From assembly GCF_014648115.1 (NCBI RefSeq), contig NZ_BMQM01000007.1:62001-126000 (forward strand): 64,000 bases of DNA, in the 5' to 3' direction. A program made the translations under genes and the position numbers. The stretch is from Deinococcus seoulensis (GTDB lineage Bacteria > Deinococcota > Deinococci > Deinococcales > Deinococcaceae). Shown here in pieces: positions 6,755 through 16,498 of the stretch; position 1 is the stretch's first letter, and each line of letters opens with the position of its first letter. The notes beneath the pieces were generated by a model, which saw only the letters and a program-made list of their open reading frames with translations, was not told the origin of the DNA and did no database searches.

Positions 6755-8569
6755 CTACTCTCCCTCTGCCGCGTCGTCGTGCCAGAGGGCGCGCATTTCT
6801 TCGTTGCGTTCCAGGAGTTCGGGGAGGGTGCCGTGGTCGGTGAGGGTGCCGTTCTGGAGGAGGAGGATGCGGTCGGCGCGCAGGAGGGCGGCGCGGCGGT
6901 GGCTGACGACGAGGCAGGTGGCGTCGGTGCTGGCGAGGCCCTGCCAGAGTTGCGCTTCGGTGCGGGCGTCGAGGGCGCTGCTGACGTCGTCGAAGACGAG
7001 GAGGTCGGCGTCTCGGGCGAGCATGCGGGCGACGGCGGCGCGCTGGATCTGTCCGCCGCTGAGTTTCACGCCGCGCGCGCCGACGGGGGTACTCAGGCCG
7101 CTGCCGAGGGTGTGCAGGTCGGGTTCGAGGACGGCGAGTTTCACGGCGCGGCTGAGGTTGGTGTCGGGGCTGCCGCTGGTGATGTTTTCCTGGAGGGTGT
7201 CGCTGAACAGGTTGGGGATCTGGGCGGTGTAGGCACTGCGGGGGGGGACGAGGAAGGTGGCGGGGTCGTCGATGGGCTGGCCGTTCCAGTAGGTGTGGCC
7301 GCTCTGGGTGGGGATCAGGCCGAGCAGGGCGCGTAGCAGGGTGCTTTTGCCGCTGCCGATGCGGCCGGTGATGACGATGAACTCGCCGCGCGTCACGCTG
7401 AAGCTGATGTCGTGAACGCCGAGGCCGCTGGGGTGCGTGGCGTTCAGGCCTTCCACGCGCAGTTCCTGCAGGGGGATGTGGGGTGGGGCGGGGTCGGGGG
7501 CGGGCGGGTCGGCGTTCAGGTGCACGTCGTGGTGGGCGACGATGGTGGTGTCCGGGGCGTCCTGCAGCAGGCGGGTCATGCGGTCGTAGCTGACGCCGGT
7601 GCGGCGGTGGCGGGCGATGGCGTCGCCGAAGAAGCCCATGCTTCCGGTCAGGCGGGGCAGCAGGCCGATGAACAGCACGAAGTCGGCCACGTCGAGCGCG
7701 CCGCCCCGGACCTTGTTCGCGCCGAGCAGCAGCACGAGGCCCACGGCGAGGTTGACCATGTTGGTGTTCACGCCGCGGATTAGTTCGGTCAGCAGCACGT
7801 CGCGCAGCGCGGCGTGGCGGCGCGTTTCGCCTAAGGAGCGCAGGTGGGTGACCATGCGGTCTTCCTGCGCGGCGAGTTTCACGGCGCTGACTGCTCCGAA
7901 GGTCTCGCCGATGAAGTCCGTGACGCGGGCGGTCGCCTCGCGCATGCGGCGGCGGTACGTGCGGATGGTGGGGGAGAGGCGCTGCACGAACGCGATCATC
8001 AGCAGCAGTGGCGCGCACACGAGCAGCGTGATCAGGGGGTCCACGCGGGCCATCAGGGTGATGGCGATCAGGGAGTACGCGACGAAGCCCGCGCCGTCCA
8101 CCCAGACTTCCGTGTACCCGGCCACGTCGTCCACGTCGTCCCTGAAGCGGCTGACGGCCTCGGCGGGCGTGTCGGGCAGGCGGCGGGAGCGGCGGGCGGT
8201 GAGCAGGTAGCCCAGCAGGTTGCGGCGCACCAGGGCGTCCAGCGTGTACCACAGCTGAATCCACGCGCGGAACGCGCCGTAGAAGATCCCGAAGCGGCTG
8301 AGGCGCACGAACGCGAACCACGCCAGCGCCACCCACGCGGCCGCAATGGCGGGGTTCAGGGGTTGCCCGCCGGTCTTCAGGGCGTCGGCTTCTTCCAGGT
8401 GGCGGAACACGCCGCTGACGGCCAGGGTCAGCAGGGCAGGGCTGGCGTGCACCATGCCCCACATCAGCAGGTTGAACGCGAACAGGCCGGGTTTGTACCG
8501 GAACAGTTCCCGTGACAGCGCGAACGTGCGTTCCTTCGCGGGTGCGGGTGGCAGGGGAGAGGTGGTCAT
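6755..8569 (-). CDS. ABC exporter half-transporter, subunit with degenerate Walker B
   Basis: 604 residues: six-helix exporter membrane domain (about 25-320) followed by an ATP-binding domain. Walker A is GRIGSGKST (402-410), the signature is canonical LSGGQ (503-507), Walker B is LLVFDD (523-528) with aspartate in place of the catalytic glutamate at 528, and the switch histidine is H557 (SHRR). The partner gene is 61 bases upstream. The altered residue here and the altered signature in the partner would both fall in one of the two ATP sites, as in heterodimeric exporters such as TM287/288. A GGAG lies six bases before the ATG. Exported substrate unknown. Confidence 0.88.
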   Translation of the reverse strand: MTTSPLPPAPAKERTFALSRELFRYKPGLFAFNLLMWGMVHASPALLTLAVSGVFRHLEEADALKTGGQPLNPAIAAAWVALAWFAFVRLSRFGIFYGAFRAWIQLWYTLDALVRRNLLGYLLTARRSRRLPDTPAEAVSRFRDDVDDVAGYTEVWVDGAGFVAYSLIAITLMARVDPLITLLVCAPLLLMIAFVQRLSPTIRTYRRRMREATARVTDFIGETFGAVSAVKLAAQEDRMVTHLRSLGETRRHAALRDVLLTELIRGVNTNMVNLAVGLVLLLGANKVRGGALDVADFVLFIGLLPRLTGSMGFFGDAIARHRRTGVSYDRMTRLLQDAPDTTIVAHHDVHLNADPPAPDPAPPHIPLQELRVEGLNATHPSGLGVHDISFSVTRGEFIVITGRIGSGKSTLLRALLGLIPTQSGHTYWNGQPIDDPATFLVPPRSAYTAQIPNLFSDTLQENITSGSPDTNLSRAVKLAVLEPDLHTLGSGLSTPVGARGVKLSGGQIQRAAVARMLARDADLLVFDDVSSALDARTEAQLWQGLASTDATCLVVSHRRAALLRADRILLLQNGTLTDHGTLPELLERNEEMRALWHDDAAEGE

Positions 8570-8630
8570 GCGGGACTCCAGGGGGTGCGTGGTGGGCGGT
8601 GGGCGGGCAGTGGGCAGGCCGAGGGGACCG

Positions 8631-10463
8631 TCATGCCAGCACTCCTTCCGGCGCGTCCTCGCTCAGGGTTCCGGCGCGCAGCAGGGCGGCGTAGTGGCTG
8701 CTGGGGTCGCGGGCCAGGTCGGCGCGCGGGCCGTCTTCCAGCACCTCGCCGCCCCCCAGGACCAGGATGCGGTCGGCGCGGGCAACCGTGTCGAGGCGGT
8801 GCGCGATGATGATGGCGGTGCGGCCGCTCAGCAGGCGGGTCATGGCGGCGGTCAGCAGGGCCTCGGTGGCGGGGTCGAGGCGGCTGCTGGGTTCGTCGAG
8901 AATGATGACGCTCGGGTCGCGCAGCATGACGCGCGCGAACGCCAGCAGTTGCGCCTCCCCGGCCGAGAGGCTGCCGGTGGGCAGCGGGGTGCGCACGCCC
9001 TGTTCCAGCCGCGAGAGCCACAGGCCCAGGCCGACCTCGTGCAGGGCCGCCTCGACCTGCGCGTCCGTGACGGTCGGGTCGAAGAAACTCAGGTTGTCGC
9101 GCACGCTCGCCTGGAACAGCTGCACGTCCTGCGTGACGACGGCCACGCGGCGGCGCAGTTCCTTCAGGGGCACGTGGGTGATGTTCACGCCGCCCAGCGT
9201 GATCTCTCCGGCGGTGGCGTCGTACAGGCGCGAGATCAGGCGGGTCAGGGTGGTCTTGCCGCTGCCGGTGCGGCCCAGCAGGCCCACGGTCTGCCCGGCG
9301 GGCAGGTGGAAGGTCACGCCGCTCAGCACGCCGCGCGCCTCGGGGTCCTCGGGCGCGTACGTGAACGACACGTCCCGGAAGTCCAGCGCCAGCGGCCCGG
9401 CGGGCAGCGGCGTGTCGCCGCCCGTGACGGCGGTGCGCAGGGCCAGCAGTTCCGACACGCGCCCGATGCTCGCCCCGGCCTTCTGGAGGTCCTGAAGCTG
9501 CTGCGTGAGCTGATCGATGGGTTCTTCCACCAGCGTCATGTACTGGTACATCAGGAACGCCGTGCCGAGCGTGATCGTCCCGGCGGCGTACAGGCCGACG
9601 GCGGTGCTCAGGACGGCCACGTACCCCACGGCGAACAGCAGCATGCTCAGTTGCCACACCACGCTGCGCCGCCGCCAGGAATTGATGGACCGCGTGAAGA
9701 ACTCGCGCTGCACGCTCAGAAAGCGGTTCAGGTGGTGGCCGCCGGCACCCAGGCTGCGGATGTCCTCCAGGCCGGTCAGGCGTTCCTCCACGAACCCGAA
9801 CAGGCGGGCGCTGCTCTCGCGTTCCAGGCGGGTGGGTTCCACGCCCAGTTTCCGCACGCGGTTCATGGCGATCAGCGTGATCAGCGTGAAGGTCGTCACG
9901 CCCAGGCCTACGCGCCAGTCCTCGCGGAAGAACATGATCAGCGCGCCCGTCAGCAGCAGCGCCGCCCCGAACACCCGCACCGCGAACTGCGAGAAGAAGT
10001 TACTCAGCGCCGTCACGTCCCCGTCGATGCGTTCGATCATCTCGCCCGGCGTGCGTTCCTTGTGTTCGCGCATGTCCAGCGACAGCAGGTGGTCCATCAG
10101 GTCGGCGCGCAGGCGGTTCGTGGCGGTCCAGCCGACCCGCGCGCCCACGTACGTCGCTCCGGCCGTCATGACCTGCACGCCGACCGCCAGCGCGATGTAC
10201 AGGCCCGCCAGCCGCGCCAGCAGGCCCGGATCGGCCGCGCCGCCCAGTTTGGCGTTGTCCACGAACTGCCGCAGCAGTTGCGGCAGGCTCAGGTTCAGGG
10301 CCGTGCCGGTCAGCAGCAGCGCCGCCAGGGCCATCACCTGCCATTTCAGGGGGCCAAGGTACGTGGCGAGCACGCCCAGCGCCGTCGAGGGCCGTTCGGG
10401 CCGGGGGGCGTCCGGTTGCGGTGCGTCCGGTTGCAGGGGGGAAGGGGAGGCAGACGCCGTCAT
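8631..10463 (-). CDS. ABC exporter half-transporter, subunit with catalytic glutamate
   Basis: 610 residues. Membrane domain with YLGPLKWQVMALAALLLTGTALN at the start, then the nucleotide-binding domain: Walker A GRTGSGKTT (K403), non-canonical signature LSAGE (499-503), Walker B VIILDEP with catalytic E524, and H555. It should pair with the downstream half-transporter: its Walker A/B would face the partner LSGGQ to form the active site, while its LSAGE would face the partner DD site. I chose ATG 10463 over a GTG two codons earlier because TAGCCT lies exactly six bases before the ATG, the pattern seen at many genes here. Confidence 0.87.
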   Translation of the reverse strand: MTASASPSPLQPDAPQPDAPRPERPSTALGVLATYLGPLKWQVMALAALLLTGTALNLSLPQLLRQFVDNAKLGGAADPGLLARLAGLYIALAVGVQVMTAGATYVGARVGWTATNRLRADLMDHLLSLDMREHKERTPGEMIERIDGDVTALSNFFSQFAVRVFGAALLLTGALIMFFREDWRVGLGVTTFTLITLIAMNRVRKLGVEPTRLERESSARLFGFVEERLTGLEDIRSLGAGGHHLNRFLSVQREFFTRSINSWRRRSVVWQLSMLLFAVGYVAVLSTAVGLYAAGTITLGTAFLMYQYMTLVEEPIDQLTQQLQDLQKAGASIGRVSELLALRTAVTGGDTPLPAGPLALDFRDVSFTYAPEDPEARGVLSGVTFHLPAGQTVGLLGRTGSGKTTLTRLISRLYDATAGEITLGGVNITHVPLKELRRRVAVVTQDVQLFQASVRDNLSFFDPTVTDAQVEAALHEVGLGLWLSRLEQGVRTPLPTGSLSAGEAQLLAFARVMLRDPSVIILDEPSSRLDPATEALLTAAMTRLLSGRTAIIIAHRLDTVARADRILVLGGGEVLEDGPRADLARDPSSHYAALLRAGTLSEDAPEGVLA

Positions 10464-10692
10464 GCTCACAGGCTAGGCCGAACGCACGGGCGGACGCATC
10501 CGCCGAGTGGCGCATGTGCGGCCATGACCGCCCCGCCCCCCCCTCCCCATTCAGTCCGTTCAGGCTGTCAGGCCCGGCTGGCGCCGTCCAGCACGCCTCC
10601 GGGCACCCCCAGTGCCTGCGCCGTTCCGGGCGGCGCCTGCCCCGCGACCTTCATGTCCGGTGCATCCGGGACGCCCCTCACCCCTCAACCCG

Positions 10693-10698
10693 TATAAT
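10693..10698 (+). promoter_or_regulatory. Consensus -10 box of hemC
   Basis: A perfect TATAAT ends nine bases before the hemC ATG (10708). The transcription start would fall within a few bases of the ATG, giving a leaderless or near-leaderless mRNA. There is no recognisable -35 at the 17-base position. Confidence 0.7.
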
Positions 10699-10707
10699 GT
10701 GCGGGTT

Positions 10708-11637
<930 letters not shown>

Positions 11638-11638
11638 C

Positions 11639-11818
11639 GTGAACCGCCTGCCCCCGCTGGCCATCGCGCTGGCTGCCGCGCTGCTGTGGCTGGGCATCGG
11701 CCTGTGGCAACGCACGGCCGCCGGTACGCCCCTGAACGCCGCCCTGATCGCCGAACTGCCCCTGACGCTGGCCGTGTTCGGGCTGTCGTTCGTGTGGGCC
11801 AGACTGCGCCGCCGCTGA
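11639..11818 (+). CDS. Small two-helix membrane protein downstream of hemC
   Basis: GTG at 11639, one base after the hemC stop, opens a 59-residue frame ending TGA 11816-11818. It encodes MNRLPPLAIALAAALLWLGI, a short polar loop (QRTAAGTPLNAALIAE), a second hydrophobic segment LPLTLAVFGLSFVW and a basic end ARLRRR. The hydrophobic-loop-hydrophobic-RRR pattern and tight spacing to hemC argue for translation by coupling. No Shine-Dalgarno is obvious. Function unknown; possibly a small envelope protein co-expressed with heme synthesis. Confidence 0.55.
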   Translation: MNRLPPLAIALAAALLWLGIGLWQRTAAGTPLNAALIAELPLTLAVFGLSFVWARLRRR

Positions 11819-11915
11819 CCCGGCCCCCGGAACCGGACCCCGTAGACTGCGCCCCGCCGCCCCCGTCCGCACAGACCGGGGAGCGGCGGGGCGCGGTTGC
11901 TCTAGCATCACGGGC

Positions 11916-12881
11916 ATGCCCACCCCACCCAGACTCGCGGTCATTCACACGGGCGGCACCATCGCCAGCCGCCCCAGCCCCGACGGGCGCGGCCTGACGC
12001 CGCAGCAGGCGCCCAGCGTGCCCGGCCTGGACGGCGTGCAGGTCCATGACGTGCAGCCCTTCAGCCTGCCCAGCCCGCACATGACCCCCGCGCACATGGG
12101 GCAACTGGCCGCGCTGATCGAGACGCTCGCCCCCGACCACGACGGCATCGTGGTCACGCACGGCACCGACACCCTGGAAGAAACGGCGTTCGCGCTGCAC
12201 CTGACCCTGAACGTGCCCGTCCCGGTCGTCCTGACCGGCAGCATGCGCCACGCCGAGGAAGTCAGCTGGGACGGCCCCGCCAACCTGCTGGACGCCGCGC
12301 ACGTCGCCCTGCACCCCAGCAGCCGCGAGCGCGGGCCGCTCGTCGTGATCGGCGGGGACATCTTCGACGCACGCACCGTCACCAAGATCCACACGACCGC
12401 CGTGGACGCCTTCGGCGGGTACCCCGGCCCCATCGGCCGCATCGACCGCGAGGGCCGCACGCCCCGCCTGCACTACTTCGCGCGGCCCGAACCCCGCGCC
12501 ACGTACCGCCCCGCGCACCTGAACGCCCGCGTGGAAATCCTGTACGCCTACGCCGGCTGGACCGGCGAAGGCTACGCCGAGGCCGAGGCGCGTGCCGACG
12601 GGCTGGTCATCGCGGCCCTGGGCACCGGGAACCTCCCGGCCGAACTGCTGCCCCTGATCCACGCGACAGACAAACCCGTGATCATCGCCACCCGCACGCA
12701 CGCCGGGCCGGTCCTGCCCGTGTACGGCTACGCGGGCGGCGGCGCGACCCTGGTGGGGGCCGGCGCGATCCCCGCCAGTTTCCTGAACGCCCACAAGGCC
12801 CGCCTGCTGCTGCTGATCCTGCTGGGACAGGGCCTGACGCGAGAGCAGATCCGCGCGGTGTTCGAACGCGACGAGTTCTAG
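11916..12881 (+). CDS. Type I/II asparaginase family amidohydrolase
   Basis: 321 residues. Hydrolyses L-asparagine (or a related amide) to the acid and ammonia. The two signatures are present: AVIHTGGTIASRPS with the nucleophilic threonine near residue 12-16, and DGIVVTHGTDTLEETAF with the Thr-Asp pair. LTGSMRHAEEVSWDGPANLLDA is also typical. No signal peptide, so probably cytoplasmic. A TAGCAT box seven bases before the ATG indicates a leaderless mRNA. The TAG stop overlaps the stop of the convergent gene (CTAG, 12878-12881). Confidence 0.9.
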   Translation: MPTPPRLAVIHTGGTIASRPSPDGRGLTPQQAPSVPGLDGVQVHDVQPFSLPSPHMTPAHMGQLAALIETLAPDHDGIVVTHGTDTLEETAFALHLTLNVPVPVVLTGSMRHAEEVSWDGPANLLDAAHVALHPSSRERGPLVVIGGDIFDARTVTKIHTTAVDAFGGYPGPIGRIDREGRTPRLHYFARPEPRATYRPAHLNARVEILYAYAGWTGEGYAEAEARADGLVIAALGTGNLPAELLPLIHATDKPVIIATRTHAGPVLPVYGYAGGGATLVGAGAIPASFLNAHKARLLLLILLGQGLTREQIRAVFERDEF

Positions 12882-13123
12882 AGACCTTCCCGCTCCAGTT
12901 CCTCCAGTAGAGGCGCGATGAACCTCTGCTGGTACTGATCCAGCGTCAGGCCAAACACCACCCTGGTCGCCAGCTCTTTCGCTTCCGCGAAGGGCAGCTC
13001 AAACAGGGACCGGAGAAGTCGGATGATCTCGACCGGCCCCGCCCCCTGAGCCCGAGCTGCTCGCGCCACTTCCAGCGGATCGGCTCCCTGCGCCTTCATT
13101 CCCTGGAACTGTTCAATGGACAT
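12878..13123 (-). CDS. Small protein resembling an L7/L12 C-terminal fold
   Basis: 81 residues from ATG 13123, which has TATGCT six bases upstream. The section GPVEIIRLLRSLFELPFAEA followed by KELATRV resembles the helix-turn-helix of ribosomal protein L7/L12 C-terminal domain (K-x-IR-x-x-T-GLGLKEAKxLV). The N-terminal QGADPLEVARAARAQGA looks like a short amphipathic repeat. No membrane segment. It may be an L7/L12-like small protein of unknown role; the family match is by eye only. Confidence 0.55.
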   Translation of the reverse strand: MSIEQFQGMKAQGADPLEVARAARAQGAGPVEIIRLLRSLFELPFAEAKELATRVVFGLTLDQYQQRFIAPLLEELEREGL

Positions 13124-13138
13124 GCCTGAAGCATAGAA

Positions 13139-13276
13139 CACACGGACTCCGATTGAATGGCTTACAAAGCCGTTCAATCCGAGCGAAGCGAGTAGGAGAA
13201 AAACGGGTTCCGGACGTGGAGTTGTCAGATCGGTGGTGTCCCGGATTGTCGGCGAAACAAACGGCAGTCCGTATCA
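13139..13276 (+). repeat. Dispersed inverted-end repeat, copy R3 (forward)
   Basis: Starts ACACGGACTCC, ends GGCAGTCCGTATCA. The first internal hairpin is GATTGAATGGCTT..AAGCCGTTCAATC, and the core GTTCCGGACGTGGAGTTG is present. It lies upstream of the leaderless start of the minus-strand gene at 13123, so it spans that gene's -35 region. Confidence 0.85.
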
Positions 13277-13281
13277 CAGCC

Positions 13282-13323
13282 AAAAACGCCCCCCACCCGC
13301 CGCTCTGGCCTGGGTGGGGGGCG
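13282..13323 (-). terminator. Rho-independent terminator of the Zn-ribbon gene
   Basis: CGCCCCCCACCC (13287-13298) pairs perfectly with GGGTGGGGGGCG (13312-13323). On the minus strand the stem is followed by TTTTT (13286-13282). It lies 11 bases past the stop at 13335. Confidence 0.85.
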
Positions 13324-13334
13324 CATCGAACGGT

Positions 13335-14057
13335 TTACGCGAGGTCGAGGCGGATCAGGAAGCGGCCGCAGCTGGGGCACTTCACGGGGGGCAGCTTGCC
13401 CAGCGCGGCTTTCTGCTGCACGTTGACGGGCAGCATGACGTTGCAGCCGCTGCAGCGTCCGGCCTTGATCTCCACGACGCCCAGGCCCTTCTTGGCGCGG
13501 CGGATCATGTCGTACTCGCGCACGGTACGGGTGTCGAGTTCCCCGGCAAGGCGGGCGCGTTCCTGGCGGTCCGCTTCGCCCTGGGCACGCAGGTCCTGCA
13601 CGCGGGCGTCGTCCTGTTCTTCCAGGGTGTTCAGGTTGGGGCGCAGGGCGCGGTGCTGGGCGCGCAGGTCGGCGGCGCGTTCGTTCAGTTCGCGCTGACG
13701 CTCGCGCAGCGGCACGAGGTCTTCTTCCATCTCGTCGGCGCGTTCGCTGAGCATCTGGATGCGGCTGCCGTACTGGGACTGCGCGCGGGCGTCGAAGGCG
13801 TTCTTCTCCTGTTCCTCCTCGGCGCGGGCGATCTGCTCGCGGGTGCCGGCCAGGTCGAGTTCCTGCTGGCGCACGCGCTTGTCGATGCCTTCGAGGGTGA
13901 TCTCGGTGTCCTCGAGTTCGTTGTTCAGGCGTTCCTGCTCGGCGCGGGCGGCGCGCAGCTCGTCAGGAATGTTGCTTTCCTCGTCGCGCAGGCGATCAAG
14001 GTTCAGATCCAGTTCCTGAACGTGGTGCAGGCGGCGAAGGGGGGAGGAGTCACTCAT
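13335..14057 (-). CDS. Coiled-coil protein with C4 zinc ribbon
   Basis: 240 residues. Residues about 5-175 are a long charged coiled coil (for example LNLDRLRDEESNIPDELRAA, RERQRELNERAADLRAQ). The C-terminal part has GRCSGCNVMLPVNVQQK and VKCPSCGRFLIR, the two CxxC knuckles of the C4-type zinc ribbon (PF02591-like), a family suggested to bind nucleic acids. The frame extends upstream to 14420, but that part is antisense to the next gene; ATG 14057 with TAGACT seven bases before is the likely start. Role in the cell unknown. Confidence 0.85.
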   Translation of the reverse strand: MSDSSPLRRLHHVQELDLNLDRLRDEESNIPDELRAARAEQERLNNELEDTEITLEGIDKRVRQQELDLAGTREQIARAEEEQEKNAFDARAQSQYGSRIQMLSERADEMEEDLVPLRERQRELNERAADLRAQHRALRPNLNTLEEQDDARVQDLRAQGEADRQERARLAGELDTRTVREYDMIRRAKKGLGVVEIKAGRCSGCNVMLPVNVQQKAALGKLPPVKCPSCGRFLIRLDLA

Positions 14058-14092
14058 CACTGGCAGTCTACCCCCCGAACCGTGAGGGAGGT

Positions 14093-15343
14093 TCACGCGG
14101 CCGGTGGACGTGAGGTTACGGCGGCGTTCATGCGGGCGGGGCGGTACAGGCCCAGGTAGATGGCCAGCACGCTCCCGGCGTACATCAGGAGCGTCCAGGC
14201 GAACAGCAGGTTGAACGCCAGCGTGAACGGCAGCGCGCCGCGCACCACGCCCGACAGGACGCTGCTGAGCGCCCATCCGAGGTCCCAGGCGATCACGTTC
14301 ACGGCCGAGTACATGGGCCGGTCGCGTTCCGGCAGGGCGCTCATGGCGTACGCGCTGTACACCGGCCCGGCGGCGTTCATCAGGGCGCCGCGCGTGAACA
14401 GCGCCGCCGTGACCAGCCACAGGCTCGGCGCGAAGCCCAGCGCCGCCAGGAACGGCAGCGAACTGGCCTGCACGACCAGCACCGCCTGGAGTGGTCCCAG
14501 GCGCCGCACCAGCAGCGGTTGCAGCAGCGCCGTGGCGGCCGTGGCGAGGCTCGTCCAGGCGAACAGGGTGCCCAGGCCCGCGTAACTGATCTGGAATTTC
14601 CCCTCGATGAACACGTTCAGGAACGGAATGGTCGCCCCGGCCCCCAGGCCCACCAGGATGTTCGGCGCGACCAGCCGCGCCATGGTGCTCCTGTCCTGAA
14701 TGCTGAAGCTGCGGCCCTCGCGGGTTGTCTTGCCGCTGGGTTTCAGGCCCAGCACCGGCAGCAGCCCGGCCAGCTGCAGGGCCGCCGCGACCAGCAGCGC
14801 CGTGCGCAGCGCGCCCAGCCCGTCGGCGGGCGTGCCGGTCCAGGCGGCGTACAGGCCCGGCACCTGCCCGCCCAGCAGGTTCCCCAGGAAGCCCGCGCCG
14901 GTCATCAGGGCGTTCTGCACGCTGAACAGCGTCACGCGGTTACGTTCGTCGCTGTTGTTCGCCATGAACGGAGAGGACGCCACGACCGTCAGCGCCGCGC
15001 CTGCCCCCTGCACCAGCGCCCCGGCGATCACCAGCACCGGCCCGCCCGCCGCGGCCAGCAGCACGGTCCCCGCGAGACTCAGGACCGCCCCGACCTTCAG
15101 GGTGTGCGCGTTGCTGATCCGCCGCGCCAGTGCCACCGCCGGCAGGCTCAGGGCGGCCAGCGTCACGGCCGGAAGTGCGTTCAGGACGCCCTGCCACTCG
15201 GGGCCCAGGCCCAGCGCCCGCAGGTAGAAGTTCAGGAACAGCCCCGTGAACGCCTGCGACAGCCCGAACGAGAACACCGCCGCCAGGAACAACCACACCT
15301 GCCGCGAGAACCGCCACGACTGCCCCCGACCCGGCCCGCTCAC
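14093..15343 (-). CDS. MFS transporter
   Basis: 416 residues with about twelve hydrophobic segments. Starts with SWRFSRQVWLFLAAVFSFGLSQAF and contains an MFS-type loop LPAVALARRISNAHTLKVGA after helix 2, and a central polar loop KPSGKTTREGRSFSIQD between the two halves. Its start overlaps the nth stop by four bases (ATGA at 15340-15343), so the two are translationally coupled. Substrate is not predictable from the sequence. Confidence 0.85.
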   Translation of the reverse strand: MSGPGRGQSWRFSRQVWLFLAAVFSFGLSQAFTGLFLNFYLRALGLGPEWQGVLNALPAVTLAALSLPAVALARRISNAHTLKVGAVLSLAGTVLLAAAGGPVLVIAGALVQGAGAALTVVASSPFMANNSDERNRVTLFSVQNALMTGAGFLGNLLGGQVPGLYAAWTGTPADGLGALRTALLVAAALQLAGLLPVLGLKPSGKTTREGRSFSIQDRSTMARLVAPNILVGLGAGATIPFLNVFIEGKFQISYAGLGTLFAWTSLATAATALLQPLLVRRLGPLQAVLVVQASSLPFLAALGFAPSLWLVTAALFTRGALMNAAGPVYSAYAMSALPERDRPMYSAVNVIAWDLGWALSSVLSGVVRGALPFTLAFNLLFAWTLLMYAGSVLAIYLGLYRPARMNAAVTSRPPAA

Positions 15344-16014
15344 TCCACGCCAACTTTCGGACAGAAGTCAGCCATCACGCACGCCCCGCACGCCGGGTTG
15401 CGCGCCGCACACACCCGCCGCCCATGCAGGATCAGCGCGTGGTGCAGGAACACCCACCGCCCGCGCGGGAACAGCTTCTGAAGGTCCGCCTCCACCTTAT
15501 CCGGGTTGGTCTGCACGCTCAGGGCCAGTCGCCGCGCCAGCCGTCCCACGTGCGTATCCACCGCGATGGCCGGGTACCCGAACGCGTTACTCAGGACCAC
15601 GTTCGCGGTCTTGCGGCCCGCGCCGGGCAGCGCCACGACCGCCCCGAAATCGTTCGGCACCTCGCCCCCGTGCCGCTCGACCAGCAGCCGCGCCAGCGCC
15701 GCAAGGTTGCGGGCCTTCCCCCGGAACAGCCCGATCCGGCGGATGAACGGCTCGATGTCCTCCGGCTGCGCCGCACTCATGGCCTGCGCGTCCGGGTACG
15801 CCGCGAACAGGGCGGGCGTCGCCGCGTTCACGCTCACGTCCGTCGCCTGCGCACTCAGGACCGTCGCCACCAGCAGCTCGAACGGCGTGCGGAATTCCAG
15901 TTCCGTGCGGGCGTCCGGGTACAGCGTCTCCAGCGCGCCCAGCACCAGCGGCGCCCGTGCCCGCGCGCCTGCCGGCAACCGCGCCGGAGTCGATCTGGAA
16001 GGTTTGAGAGTCAT
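15340..16014 (-). CDS. nth: Endonuclease III (base-excision repair glycosylase/lyase)
   Basis: 224 residues. Removes oxidised pyrimidines and nicks the abasic site. Helix-hairpin-helix LPGAGRKTANVV carries the catalytic lysine K135; VDTHVGRLARR carries D153. The C-terminal cluster CX6CX2CX5C (C202, C209, C212, C218) binds a 4Fe-4S cluster. An N-terminal extension of about 20 residues is basic. A TAGCTT box lies eight bases before the ATG. It is first in a two-gene unit with the MFS gene. Deinococcus species carry several endonuclease III homologues; this one has all key residues. Confidence 0.95.
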   Translation of the reverse strand: MTLKPSRSTPARLPAGARARAPLVLGALETLYPDARTELEFRTPFELLVATVLSAQATDVSVNAATPALFAAYPDAQAMSAAQPEDIEPFIRRIGLFRGKARNLAALARLLVERHGGEVPNDFGAVVALPGAGRKTANVVLSNAFGYPAIAVDTHVGRLARRLALSVQTNPDKVEADLQKLFPRGRWVFLHHALILHGRRVCAARNPACGACVMADFCPKVGVE

Positions 16015-16101
16015 CGCAGCCCAAGCTACACCCCACCCCCCACGCCCGTCCGCGCGGAACAGACACGCAACCCCCGCCGGTCAGGGCGCGTATGAACAGG
16101 T

Positions 16102-16323
16102 ATGAGACTCGCTTCCCTGATCCTGGGCATCCTCGCCGCCATCGGCCTGCTGGTCGGCTTCCTGCCGCTGCTCGGCTGGCTGAACTGGCTGCTGGTGCTG
16201 CCGCCCGCCGTGCTGGGCCTGATCCTCGGTTCCCTCGCCCGCGACCGGGGTGCGATCACCCTGAACGCCGTCGTCGCGCTGCTCGGGGCGCTACGCCTGA
16301 TGCTGGGCGGCGGCCTGATCTGA
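16102..16323 (+). CDS. Small membrane protein
   Basis: 73 residues, mostly hydrophobic. Segments RLASLILGILAAIGLLVGFL, LGWLNWLLVLPPAVLGLIL and the end AVVALLGALRLMLGGGLI suggest three membrane helices separated by short loops (SLARDRGAITLN). It is divergent from nth. A TATGAA box and AGG lie within ten bases of the ATG. I do not recognise the family. Confidence 0.65.
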   Translation: MRLASLILGILAAIGLLVGFLPLLGWLNWLLVLPPAVLGLILGSLARDRGAITLNAVVALLGALRLMLGGGLI

Positions 16324-16416
16324 GATCCGGCCCACCCCGAACCCCCTGCGCGCACTTGCGCCCCCCGGAAAGCTCTGCTACTCTGCATGCGCTCGTGCCC
16401 CGCGCACGCAGTCCCA

Positions 16417-16492
16417 GGGTCCTTAGCTCAGTTGGTAGAGCATCGGTCTCCAAAACCGAGGGTCGTAGGTTCAAGTCCTTCAGGGCCCGCCA
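16417..16492 (+). tRNA. tRNA-Trp (anticodon CCA)
   Basis: A 76-base cloverleaf with encoded CCA end. Acceptor GGGTCCT pairs with AGGGCCC (one G-U), D-stem GCTC/GAGC, anticodon stem TCGGT/ACCGA with loop CTCCAAA giving anticodon CCA, and T-loop TTCAAGT. The T stem GTAGG/CCTTC has one T-T mismatch. It is a single tRNA followed by a terminator. Confidence 0.96.
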
Positions 16493-16498
16493 CAGAAA

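Noticed and set aside
16417..16492. tRNA-Trp as an integration site for a mobile element
   Set aside because: No integrase, no direct repeat of the tRNA 3' end and core genes on both sides.
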